Translations under genes and position numbers: made by a program
DNA from: Bugula neritina
Taxonomy: Eukaryota > Bryozoa > Gymnolaemata > Cheilostomatida > Bugulidae
DNA: 64,000 nucleotides
Assembly: GCA_964035545.1 (NCBI GenBank)
Contig: OZ037767.1
Span: 4,649,680-4,713,679 of the forward strand
Direction of reading: 5' to 3'
In this document: positions 37,901 through 51,600 of the stretch, piece by piece
Layout of the letters: every line of letters begins with the position of its first letter
Numbering within the stretch: the stretch's first letter is position 1
The notes under the pieces: generated by a model
Told to the model about the DNA's origin: nothing
Seen by the model: the letters and a program-made list of their open reading frames with translations, nothing else
Database searches by the model: none

Positions 37901-40900
37901 ACTCATCCTACACTAGCCAGTTCTACAGTCACAACTTTGTTATATGCAAAATCTATGCATATCAAACTGATGGTGTTGTGGCTATGCAATAACAAGACAA
38001 CTTTTTCATGTGATGCGTCGTGATATATTGCCATGTATATGCACTAAGTATGAAGCAGTAGTGGTTAGATGCTAGGCTAACAGATCTAATCCCAGTAACA
38101 TCATCAATAATCAAAAATAAAATCAAATCCTGTGTCAAATTGTGTTACTAGAAAAATTTCAAACAGAATACATAGTTTGTTTAAAGATGCTTGCTATCAA
38201 GATTCTCAAAGTGAACAACTAGCACCGCCTTACGTCTGAGAGGTTGAGAGACTTCAGCTGACATTGCTCTCTCCATTTAGCCACCATAGAGTTTCTGTAC
38301 TTTGTCGTGAAGGCTCCGTAATACGAGACGGCAGCGGCTGACAGCAGCGTGTCTCCCACTATACCAGAGACTTTGAGGTCCAACTCATCCACCAGGTCTG
38401 CCCACCGCACCTGCATCAGAGTATGTCACATGACCAGAACTACACAAACTAGAATCTTTTTTAAGTATTGGAAACACTATTTTATCACTTCATAGGTTAT
38501 GTGTTTCCATTAAAAAGTGTGGAAATAAAAACGGAAAATTAAGTTAATATAAATGCTTTTTTACTTCATAATGTGCATTATGTCTAAAATTTAAAGTGTG
38601 TTATTGTTGCTCAATGCTTTGTGAAATAATGTAAGAAATATCTCATAAAAAATAAGTTATTTACCTTTTCATCGGCGAGAGCATTGGTAAGAACTGAGGC
38701 TCTTTCTAGCCTCAAAGCTGTAGTCTTTTTCCTTTCTTTGAGGGTCTCCCTTTGATTCACACTGTCTTGATATTGGTTTTGTATTAAAGCTAAATGGTCC
38801 ATGATCTATTATGAACCAAAGGAATATATATATATTAAACACACATAACTTCCTACTAGCTATAAAACCAGCAATCTTCAACATGTAAGTTGTCATCACA
38901 AGAGGCAGAAACTCATCTCTGATATTAATTTCATGTTTCAAGTGACAACTGAAAACATTAAAAATTCTGAAAAACTTATTAATCATAACCCTTCCTACAG
39001 CAACACTAAAAGATAAACGCACAGAACTTTAAGTTGGTGTTTATACAACTAGCATTGATACTTTTAGCAGCAAATGAATGTCAAGTGACAGGACGTATTA
39101 TCACAGACAGGAGACAGCAGGTGCTAGCACAGACAGGTGACAGCAGGTGCTAGCACAGACAGCAAATGCTAGCACAAGCAAATGACAGTAAATGCTAGTA
39201 CTGACAGGAGCAACTTAGTCATATAAATACAAGTATTATGTGTTTCATTACCTTCTTCAAGCTGGTTTGCTTCTTGTGCAGGTTAGCCTGTGCTAATCTT
39301 AAGGCTTCCTTCGCTTCGTCAACTCGCTTTTGTTTGGGTTTCACCATCTTGAATACATCATGATAATGCTCTAAGGCTAACACCCATTGACATATTGACT
39401 TGCAAGAGTTGGCCACCTGCTTCACTCTTTCTGGTACAAAGTCAGGATCACTGGTATACTCCTTCAGTCTCTTAAACACCTGCAGTGTTCATGCATTTCA
39501 GGTTTATGATTCATTCAACTTTTGCTTGAGAAGTTGCAATTAGCAATTGAACTAGTAATTGAACTAGCGATTGGCAATTGCTATTCAACATAAAATTTAA
39601 ATTCATCTTTGCTAGTTTCTATGCAAACTTGCAGACAATTGCAACTAACTAGCATACATGAAGTTTATAAAAATGTGATATTTATCGTATTTTTAGCACA
39701 AAAACTGAAGCATTATAGTTTTTATTTAAATTACAAGACTTTTAGCTTTTGTTGTCTCAATCTTGCATGACAAGCTGAACATACAAGTTTATGTACCTTT
39801 TCTGGAATATGGTCTTTGTCAATGTTAATCAGGCGAGATAAAAACTGAGGATCGGCAAGCATTACTTTGGCAGAAGCCCAATCTGGTTTTGTCTCCCCCA
39901 GAAGTATCTGCACGGTTGTTATGATTTTCTTTACTAAATAGGGTGGGTTCAGGTACACCTTTATCTCCCCAATATCAGCTTGATTTAAGGAGTCTAAGGC
40001 TGTGATTGCCGTCTCTAGTGCTGGAATCACTTCTGCTAAATCTCTCTCACACTCCTAAATATACGAGTAACATGTACTAACTTGTAATAGACAGCATAGC
40101 ACAGATAAATTGCTAACTACTGAGTTTTTGGCAGCATAAAAACAGTTGCACTGCTTTTATAACAAACCATGTAAAACTTTTAGAAGGAACTTGATGATCA
40201 TTTGGCTATTAGTGAGCACTTGGATAATATCGTTCCAAAGTTAATCTTGGGAATGAATGCTACAGATTTTAGAAATCAGCCACCCGTAATGATTTTTCCA
40301 AATTTTTAATATGAAGAAGGGCTTATATTTTTAGACATACCCGTGTTAAGTTATTTTATAGCTAGTTATGATTAATGCAAAACTTTGTAGCCAATATTTT
40401 GCAACACCAATGTTTGAGACATAGATGAATTATATACGGAAGGTGCCTACTTTGGCGTAGTTCTCTACAATGTCTGTTTCCTGTTTCATAATGGCTTCCT
40501 CTTTTTCTACAATCTGTTTAACTTGATCAACAGCTTCTTGGTCTTTCACCAGCTGTTCCATCAGCAACTCTGTTTCCTGGAAACAAAAACTTTTGAGATG
40601 TCACATTTCTACAGTCTCGCATTAGAAGATGAAATTTCTTTTAATCTTCAGTTGAGAATAGAATTCAGTATTTAAATATTTAAACAGTACTATTATTGCT
40701 GTTGAAAATACAAACTAGCTTCCAATATCATAAATCTATATCTCTCATGCCAAGTAGTAAGTATGAGTCACCTGTTTTGCTCATAAGTTTTTGTAAATAA
40801 GGGTTGAATATTCGAGACACTGTTTGCACCAAACATGAGGTCATACAGAGACTTAATCATCATCATGAAGAGATAATAAACTTGTTGGTTAGTAAACTTT

Positions 40901-43900
40901 CAATAAAAATACCTTTGCTTTCTCTTCAATCTTTGGACCAATAGAAACGAGTTCGTCTTGCATTACACCAACCAATGAATTGGCTTCAGAAAGCTTGGCT
41001 AAACCATTTATAAGTCTTTGCCTGAAGACAAAATCATTTATTTACTAGAATGTTCTACAATAATGTATAGAAAATTTATACCAAAAGTACTTGCGAGATC
41101 CAGCAGTAAACACAACATAAGCTCTAAGTGCAATATAAACTGCAAGTCCAACACCAACTGTAAGTATAATATAAATTGCAAGTCAAACAGAAACTGTAAC
41201 AAGCTATAACTATATCATAAGCCATGATAAAATTTAAAGTCACAGTTGTTTTCTTACCTATTCTTTTGAAAGTTGGCATTGTTTTTAGCAAGCATGTTGC
41301 TATAAACTTTAATAAACTCCAAATAAGAACTTGGGGTGGTATAGTAGCGTCTCCGTATCTCTTCCCAAAAGCGTTGAGCCTCAGCCTCCACTGACTTGTG
41401 GATCGACACACAGATCTGACTAACAGTGTCTTTCACCTCCTAGTAAAGCAATATATCAAAGATTTTTCTCAAAAATAATTCTGTTGAGAGAATTTCTATG
41501 AGATATTTCTGGACTGAGAAATTTCCCTAGGGCTCATCTGAAAAGCACCCTGGTTACTTTTTCCAGAGGCTTTGGTGTTACCAACTACTCTTATGAAAAA
41601 GCACAACCAAAGATCATCTGCATTTCAAGTTTAATTTTCAGAAGGAGCACAATAGAGAAAGGGGCAAAATTTTACTGTTGAGATGTGAAACCTCAATTGT
41701 TCAATTGAGATGCAGACTATAACTACTAACCATAACACTAAAAAGGCATAGACATAAATATTTAACGATAAACAACATGTTTTAAATCACTATTTATTAA
41801 TAGATATTATAATTGCTTTAAATGAAACTTTTCTATGCAGATTGACGACTTACATCTGGGCTGACGGTGGCTTCCAGAGAGAAGAGATTTCTGGGAAGGT
41901 AGATATTAGCAACAACCAACATGGCTTCTTCAGACCACTCATCATACCAGTCGATGGTGCAGCAGCTAATGAGAGATGGATTCATGCGGCAGCGCTGCCG
42001 GAAGGTGTGTCCAGCTGGTGACATGGTCAACACAATGTGAAGGTTTCTTTTCAGCCTCTGAAAAATGAGAGCCAGAATACATGTCTATTTCTTATGCTAT
42101 GTGTAAAATTTGAAGTCAAATAAATTATTTCATTCAACAATATTGGGATGCTAATGTAAACTATGTAGTATATATTGCAAGCTATGCAGTATATAAAATG
42201 AGCTATTTAGCATATACTGTGAATCACATAATATATAATGCAAGCTATGTAGTAAATGCTGTAAACTCTGTATGTAGTATATTGCATATTACATACAAAT
42301 GTATAATACCTTGAATATATAATCTAAACTACGTAGTATATATTGTGAGCACAAACTTAAAACTACCATTTATAAAAATCTTACAGGTAAATTTATGAGT
42401 TTTTTTATGACATTGTTTTTACTGAATTTGCTGAACTTTTTTCAGAAATGGTTTTCAAATTAGTTGACACTTACATCAATGAAAAACTGAAACACGGCTA
42501 TCCGATTGTCAGGCACGCCTTGATCTGAAGCCATCTGCTTGACTTCCATGATGATGCTGTCCATTTCCTCACTATCGAAAAGCCCCGGCACCTCTCCGGA
42601 GTTGAGTATGCAGTTTATATCCTCTAGGAACTCTTCCTAAAGTTTCATAAGAAAGCTGTAATTACTTTACTCACATATTTGTTTAACACTAAATTAATAT
42701 TTATAATACACAGCTAAAGTACAATCTTACAATTTATTCAAAATATTTTGTCTTACTAGTTAATTCTTAGAAATGTGCCTTAATAAATTATTATTGTTAA
42801 TATAAAATTAGGATGTCAATAAAAAGCAAATATATAAGCATATCCCAACTAATGATAATCAGGATTTTGTAAAAGTGATGATGAACAAATTAGAACAAAT
42901 AATAATAATTTTCTACATGCAAATTTAAAAAAATTTAATACCAAAATAGCATTAATCAATAATTGTGGTTTAGTTCAAATAAGTACTTTACTACTATTAC
43001 ATTCATATTTTTATACCATTATATTTATTATTTGTATATAACACAACACAGCTACTACACGGCTTGAAGTTGTAAACTAATAAAGAGTAGCAAGGTGTCT
43101 TTTCAGTTAAACAACAATATGTTCATAGCAATAATCATATCAACATTAGAATACTATGATTAACTAGAATATTTTGCAACAATCAAACCATTATAAAACC
43201 TAGGAGTTGTTCCCTCTGATTGAAAAGAATGGTGTATCTTAGCAACGCGGTGCGCTAATAAATAGACACACTGACGATGATTGGTTGGAAGAATTACAGC
43301 TATTCCATTCTCCTTATTTATATGTACATTGAGTAACTACATTTCTCGTTAGTTTAAGTTTTGTTTTAATTTTTATTTTGACAATTTAACTTTTAATTTA
43401 CACTAAAACTGCATGCATGTCAAACACATAAAGTTTCAACACGTTTCACCTGATAATAACTATAATAGTAAAAGTGATGGAAGACTATAAGCATAAAATA
43501 TCAATATGAGATTCAGTTTCGAGTCCGTGCTAACTTGAACTTCTAGTTCTACAGCTTGAGCTAGACTCAGACTGCTACTCCTACTCCTCATGGTCATGTT
43601 GATGTGGTTATTAGTTGTGATTGTGACGGGATCGAATATCAATATAAGTAGCTTAGAATTACAAAAATTATTGTTCGAGTTTAACTGTAACTGAGAAAAT
43701 GACTGTTAATGTCTGGGAATACGATGATTTATAATTATTGATTGCTTATAGTTATAATTATACTGAATGTCAATATGAGTATGTGACTACCATAATGATA
43801 ATAATAAGAATGATCAATATTGGTAATTTAAATTTTATCTTAAATCACTAAGAGTAAGAGTAAGTGACTTAAACTATAAATTAACCAGTCGTAGTCTCAC

Positions 43901-45636
43901 CATTAATGACTATTGACTACTTAAAATGACTTTAAATGACAGTAAGTATAATTTTAGCTATTCTATAACTATGTTAATTGAAAAAAAAAACAAAATGAGT
44001 CAAAATAAAATAATATAAACATAAGGCTAAGCAACAACAATCTGAACTTATTGCTAACACCCAATGTTTTTTTAAACTACATTTGATAAATTTACAAGCG
44101 TAGTGATTCAAATAGCATTGCTTTGTAGTTTTTTTCTATTTCAATCAATTTTTTATTGGGAAATAATTGCAACTTTTATTATTTCAAATCAACAAATGAT
44201 AATTCTCTGATGAAGTAAACTATTTGTATGCTAACACTTTAGGAGCATGTCACATTTAAATTTGTAATGAATGCTGTTGAAATGTTAAGTTATTTCATCA
44301 TTAATATTTTATGGTGGCTAACATGAGACAACAAGAATGGAACTTCAAATATGGGTTTTGTTGATGACCAGCAATATTTATTTGTGTGGCTAGAATAAAT
44401 CATTATCTGTGCTTTTTCAGTAAAAGAGCATTGAAGAAAAAATTTACAACTGAAGTTATACTCTATGTATTTGAAAAAATAATATATTTATGCAAATACT
44501 ACCATCACATCTGCATGAGGAAGTCTCAAATTCTAACAACCTAAAAGATGTGTAGATAATAATTATTAGGTATGTCTGGACAGTAACTAAATCGAAGCAT
44601 AAGATTTGTAAGGAATCAAAATCTATTGTTTGTTTATTATGATTTTTATTGAGTTACTATCCTGTTTAGTCTTTCAGGTACTACACAAATAAAGAGCTAT
44701 TGCTTTGCTGGTGCAGCATACTAATCCATAACCCATTTGTTAGCTCAACAACTAAAACCAATGTCAGCAGAAAAGCAGGTAAATTCATATATGAATTTGA
44801 ACATGTTAAATATGTTAAGCTTGTCAACTTCTTGAGTATGATTAACATATTTGTATACCGAATTGAAACATCTGCAATGATAAAATCAATAATTTCTATA
44901 AGGTAATAATTGTTATTGTATTACTTAGATATGCAAAAAGCTTTATAGCTATGAACATGCAGATGACATGACTAATGCAGTCATACTGGTGGAAGGGAAA
45001 GAGTTACATGTAGTAAAAGAGGTAAGAATGGGTCTAATTCCCTTTACCCAATCGCTAGACTAAAAATGGTAAATACTACTGAACACGATTCCTAACTTTA
45101 TTAAGTGTGACAATAAGTTTTACCCTTGATATCTGTTTTGTGTTATTTAGTTGCTGATGGTAGCCTCTCCTGTATTCAAAGCAATGTTTACTGGCCATTT
45201 CATAGAAGCAAGCACTAATGTTGTTGAACTGGCCAATAAAGACATTAATCATGTAGTATGGATGCTTGACTACATCTACCCAGAAAAAGCGTTTGATCTT
45301 ACAGGTGGTTACAACTTCTTATACATAAGTATTAAACTTTCTAATTTATTTCAGTTGTTTTTAGTGTATAAGTTGGTTGATACTAACTTATACACTAAAA
45401 AGTGTGGGATAAGTTGATTGTAAGAGTATTAATCATCTTGGTAGTAATAGTACTAGTAGTAGTAGTGGTAGTAGTGGTAATGGTAGTAGTAGCAGCAGTA
45501 GTAGTAGTGGTAATGGTAGTAGTAGCAGCAGTAGTAGTAGTGGTAGCAGTGGTAGTAGTAGTAGTAGCGGTAGTAGTAGTAGCGGTAGTAGTAGTAGTAT
45601 AGTAGTAGCAGTGGTAGTAGCAGTAGTAGTGGTAGC

Positions 45637-45695
<59 letters not shown>

Positions 45696-48600
45696 CAGTA
45701 GTAGCAGTGGTAGTAGTAGTAGTAGTAGTACTAGTAGTAGTAGTAGTAGTAGTAGCAGTAGCAGTAGTAGTAGTAGCAGTGGTAGTAGCAGTAGTAGCGG
45801 TAGCAACATTATTTATGACTTCTTTTTATAGACGAAATGGCTGCCAAGCTGCTGCCTCTAGCAGAGGAATACCAGCTGTCAAACTTGCGTGCTCAGTGTA
45901 TTGACGTTCTGTTGGAACAAGATACGCCCCGACTGGAAATAGTGACTTTAGCTGAGAAATTTGGACTGGAGGAGCTGCTAGAAGTTTCCATAGACCAGTG
46001 TGCTCTGCACGTTCCGGCCGAGCCAGAAGCAAAGGGTGAAAAAGAGTCCGAGCTGGACCAGCAGTTGAAGCTGCCGGAGAACTCAAGGCTTAGCAAGGAT
46101 GCAGTAAATAAAATTCTGAGGTGCGCAATTTCTAGGGGGCTAATTGTGAACAGTTACATCAATAAAGATTGCGTGAATTGTGTTGCTTGAATAGTACTAG
46201 TCATACTATACAGGTATAATGTATCTCACTACTTGTTGCCAGTTAGTTGTGATATTAGCGTGTTGGAAAAGCTGTAGTCTGTTGTGCGCATAGTTTAAGT
46301 CGAGTTCCAGCATGTAATTTCGAATTTAGTTTTATTATTGTCTTGCACTGTAGCCTAATTTTTTTTTGTAGAAAGAAGATATATTATGCCAAAACGCGGT
46401 TTGCAGAAATTAAGACTTCAGTTAATGGAATATTAGCTGCTACAATGCGCTCCAGCAAATCAGATCAGGATGCTATACGTAAGCATAAGGCCTCTATGAG
46501 TTTCGGACAAGGCATATTTTGAGAATTTGGAGTTGTCTTACTGTCATATTGCTATAATTGTCTACACTTACTAAGATTATGCAATCTCTGCCCTTATATT
46601 ATGTATGTTTATATTATGCTGTTTATATATGCTACGTAAGTACAAGTCAGTAATTATACACTTTATTTAGTTTTATTTTCTTATAGCGCCTGTACATATT
46701 ATAAAAATTTTATATTGTAATCTACTTCACTTGTGCATTCATCACAGTGTATGTGTATTTTATTTTTATAACATTTATACCTATTGGACATTCTGGAACC
46801 ATATGACATAAAATTTAATAAATATCTCTATTGTATACAATCATTAAGTGTTAAAACTGCAAATCCTGATACATTGATCATGTGAGAACTAGTATATTAA
46901 ATACTGAAGCTATAAACATAATAATTATGCAACAAATTGAACTAGTTGACAGTTTGTGTCAAATTTACATGCAAATGAGCACATATTTATTCAAGTGTGA
47001 CTAACATATGCAAACTCAATCTTCTCTCATTTCAACTGATTTCAGTAGAGTGGATCATTAGGTTGATGAAAGTGGAACAAACAGATATTGATATTTATAT
47101 AACTAGAAATAGCTACAATTATTATAAAATTAGCAATTTTACCAAATTGAATGTTTTAAGTATGGCAATTTCTTATTGCCTGTGCATAATAAATATGTTC
47201 AGAATGTTCTTTTATAACACATTAAAATTACTTTTACTGATGAAATACAACTTTGAACTTGGTGAAACTTTCGCTAACCACTCTGAATGTAAACTGAAAA
47301 CTAAGATCATGTTGAGAAAATTTTTGCTTGAAAGTTTAGTTTACCCTAATGCTAAAAGAAGGTTGTTGTGGGACGATGCAGCACTAACCTCAACAATGTC
47401 AGTGAGAAAACACAGAACTAACCTTGTAAGTAATAAAATGCAGTACTAACCATAACAATGTGAGTGAGAAGATGTAGTATTAACCCTAGCAATATGAGTG
47501 AGAAGATACAGTATTAACCCTAGCAATGTGAGTGAGAAGATGCAGTACTAATGCTAACAATGTGAGTGAGAAGATACAATACTAACCCTAACAATGTGAG
47601 TGAGAAGATGCAGTACTAACCTTAACAATATCGCTGTCTGTAAGAAGAAACACAACACTCTTTCCCTGAACTCCCGCCATTCTAAACAGCCTCTTCAGGT
47701 CTTCTCTAAAGTCTTGCATGTTGTAGCCTCTGGAGAGAGCGAGGCGAAACAACTTACACCCAGCAATGTAACAGGCTAAGCCAATCACAGTCGCTTTACC
47801 AGTTCCGTCCAACCCAACCTGTAAAGAGTTGATATACCTCTGCACTAGTAACTTTACCCGAGACAGTTTTATTGCCACGAGAACGACATACGTAACTATA
47901 ACATTTGTATTCAGAGAAAACTGAACATTAAACAAATATGGAGCAGAACTACAGCACTAGACTGGTATTCATTAACAGCTATGGTATTGGAATACATTAT
48001 ATACATATATCTTCAGAGTTGTCTTTTCTATTTAGGAATATCAATATATTTAACTCTCGGTTGATGGAACCCTAAACCTGCATTACAAGGGCATACCTTT
48101 CATAAGTGTTACGCCTAGCCATGGTTACAAGGATAATATTAAATGGATACTAGAGCCTATTAAACATGCTAGTCTCTATTTAGCATACTAGTATCTATTT
48201 GTTCAAAAATGCACAAAAACTTCTGTACGATGCTTAAAAGACACAGGTAAAATAAATGTGCAGTAATGGAGTCATCACTAGTGTAGTTCTGAAGCTACAC
48301 AATCGATATATGATAGAGGTTGCATTTGTCGTGCATCAGTGTTTCTAAAACACACTTAAACTTAATCTAATATGATGCAACTCATTGACATTATAATAAT
48401 TGCATTATAGCAGAAACATAGCCTCAAACTCTGCCCTATTACATGTTAGAAGCTATAGTTACCATCAACATGTGGCGGGAGGGCTGCCTGAACACCCGCA
48501 CTGCTCTACAGATATGATGCACTGCCTCTTCAAAAAACACAAACTTCTTAGCCTGAGTTACTGAGAGATGCTGTCTCATGTGGTACTCTTCAAGTACATT

Positions 48601-51600
48601 AGTTATCTTTTCCAAGTCAGAAGTTGGCCTATAAATCTGTAAAACACCGACACCAGCTGTAATATTGTAAACGATATGTTTTAAAGCTTATATAGCAAGA
48701 TGAAGAAAGCAGGGGTGATGGTAGCAAAAAAGTGAAATGTGACTTGAAATAATATCAGAAATAATTGCGTATGGGACAGATTATTGGTATGCTAACATGA
48801 GCTCTGAAATATTGCTAAAAATATTTAAAACTATAGCAGGATCACTCGGATACTTTTTATATTATAAACTATTAATTTTAAAAACCTAGAGTATATATAT
48901 TACACTACAATTATATAAAGTAAAATGGTTTGTATGGATAACATGCTTAACTTAGTGCAACCAATATTGATTGAAGAGTCAACATTCATAACTTGAACAC
49001 AGAAAAAATAGGTAGAATATTTGTTAGGGGAAATGAATAGCTAGTGGTAAAAAAATTCATGCTTGGATGGGGGAGGGAGAAAAGTTGGCAAAAGTTGACA
49101 ACTTACCCGCATACTCTTAAGTAGCTGTCAAACATATTACACACTGTGAACAATAATTTGGCAGAAAATAATTATCTGTAAGTTTAAAGTAAATAGGAAA
49201 CTATAACAAGCTGTAGCACAGCTAAAATGTATTATACACGAAGATGTTAAAGTTACAGTCATGTAAGATTTTCACACAGTCAAGTCTACTTGTTCGCAGA
49301 ACTTATGAAAGAACACATGAGTTTTTACAACTGGCTGCACTAAGCACACAGTATAGAATAAAATGATGAAAAGTCCCAAAGTAAAGAAACAACCTAATTA
49401 ACACCAATATTATTCGCGGATTAGCTATGATGTCACCAGGGTCACAAGGGTTAGTTATGATGTCACAAGGGTAAGTTGCAATGCCCTACCACCTAGGTCC
49501 TTGACGATGTCACAACAAAGATTTGTGATGTCATAGTCTCATATTTTTAAATTTATTTGTCGAACCAGTACCACAACAAACGGTTAATGAGAAGTTACCT
49601 TTGGAGTGGGAAGATCGTTAGCAGACGACGAAGTTCCAGCAGAATCAATGTCAAGGAAGTCAGTAAACAGGACCGGCTTAGACATCAATTGTTCGCTGGT
49701 CCAGGTTACCTAATCATTTGAAACAATCACTAGTAATACTTTTAGCACAACAGTCTTTTTGGAAACACATTTTAAATTCAGACATGCAATTTGGTCGTGT
49801 AAAATGACACAGCAATATTGTAATGTTTTAATGTTGTTAAAAAGCTATAATCCTAATAAAAATGTTAGATTGATTTACTAATTAGAATCTATTATATCTA
49901 CAAAATATTATATTTTTTCTAATACGGACATATGAAAAAGAATTGTAGTTTTGCAAAGCAGTTCAGTTAACACAAAGGAAGCTATTAAAAAGGTAATTAA
50001 ATATCATACAGAGAGATTAACTTCCTAGTCTATTGTAAAAGAAATGGAAACAATTTTATGATAAACAGTTGAACACATCTACAAGAGAATATTAAGACGA
50101 GACGATATTTTAAAGCAGTTTGTTAAAAGAGGGGGAACAGCATCATCAAGCAGTGTATTACATTATGCCATGAGTCTTTCACAGGATTGTACACCCAGGG
50201 ACGTACTCGTCGCGCCTCGTGTTTCCAGTCTGTTGCCTCTTTGTGAGAAGGCTAATATGTTCAAATATAAACTTTACACAGTATTAACAACAACACTACA
50301 CATCAGCTGCTTTAGCTGCTTTAGCTGCAGCCATAAGCATTCTCCCAACATCAAAACAGTCATACAACTTGCAATAAAAGTATTTGAGACAGAGTATTTT
50401 AGTTGCTATCCTGACATGGATCTAAATAAATTCTCTAAACATGTTCTTAACAATGATGTACTTTCTGTGACATAAAGCTTTAATATCTACGCTGGGAGCA
50501 AATAAATTTGGTATCATGTACTGGATATTACAACCTTGGGGTGAAGAACTGTTGACTACTCTAATGCAGACATATACCCTTACAGGGGTTGAATTAGTTA
50601 TATTACACAGTGAATACAACTGAGTAAAACAGAAATATTTTGTAATTTTGCTCACCCTAGTATTAAGTCATGTAAAACAGTTATTTTCACATGTCAAAAA
50701 AATGTAGACAGCCTTACAAAACTGTGATACACAAAGCATTAGAAGATCACGTTTAATCTAACTTTGCAGATAACATTAGCTTAAAGGACAAAATGACATG
50801 AGAAATTATCCGTTTCTTGAAATCTAACTTGCTGTCAGTATTTGCAGAATTACTTCATTTCGAATAGTTGTCAAGAAAAAATAATTTGAATGTTACATAA
50901 TTTTTCAGTCACTTCCCTAATAGAATATTATTAATATAAAAGGTTTATGAAAAATATTTTACAAATTTCATAATGTTCAAAAGTTTTGCTAAAATCAATT
51001 TATCTCCAAACATTATGAATATTTAAATAATGACTAAAGTTGAAAGAGCCACCTTGAAATAGTCGTGGAGCATCTCAGAGAGGAAGCCATAGAACTTCTC
51101 TCTGTCTGAAGGAGAAATCAGCCGATCATGGAATGTTCTGGTAACCTCATGGGCCAACAGCTGAGCGCAGAGGTCTCTGTTTACAATGACATCTTCATTA
51201 GCTTGCAGCAGACCTTGTATAACCTGTAGAGAGTGATTATAGTACTTGGACCATTCTAGAAATTGCAGGCTTTGCGTAATCTACTAACAGTTTAAATTAC
51301 AGCCAAGGCCCAAGGCTCTCAATCACAAAATGGCCGAGTATAACCTGTACACTTAGCCTCTCATAGTACATAGAGTGCTGAGATCATTCTAAAGTTTAGA
51401 ATTTGAATTATACAAACTCACATAAATTTATAGTCACTATTCCTGTGAGAACCCCTGCTGAAAAGTGTTTTTAAAGCAGGCTAAGAACTTATTCATATGT
51501 GTCACAGGAGCAATTATGACTGGATGCTTTTCCTAACATCACTAATGACCTTTACTGGAATTTCGAACGTATAACACCGTGTTTACTAGGCCAATGCTCT

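Larger units (their letters stand above)
33576..38410 (-). other. Dynein exons 34-44: AAA5 and the AAA5-AAA6 region
   Basis: Exons 38234-38410, 37660-37817, 37198-37431, 36760-36915, 36516-36604, 36148-36284, 35831-36005, 35120-35231, 34713-34829, 34107-34327 and 33576-33815. Landmarks are [37 protein letters not shown]-type [13 protein letters not shown], the [19 protein letters not shown] strand, and [16 protein letters not shown]. Exons 35120-35231 and 34713-34829 are a Ser/Arg/Gln-rich insert before [14 protein letters not shown]. Confidence 0.92.
41854..49709 (-). other. Dynein exons 23-27: AAA4
   Basis: Exons 49599-49709, 48463-48636, 47621-47818, 42475-42636 and 41854-42057. The P-loop reads [15 protein letters not shown], with Lys where most axonemal chains have Arg (GxGGSGRQS). 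The Walker B-like strand is [12 protein letters not shown], and [17 protein letters not shown] follows across a 5 kb intron that contains the BTB gene. The exon at 41854 has [19 protein letters not shown] and [16 protein letters not shown], characteristic of AAA4. Confidence 0.9.

Noticed and set aside
45402-45904. Long poly-Val and poly-Leu frames
   Set aside because: Direct translations of the AGT/AGC trinucleotide tract in a BTB intron.
46997-47449. 150-codon plus-strand frame after the BTB gene
   Set aside because: No recognisable domain, AT-biased residues, begins at a non-ATG codon, and its end runs into the 34-base repeat.
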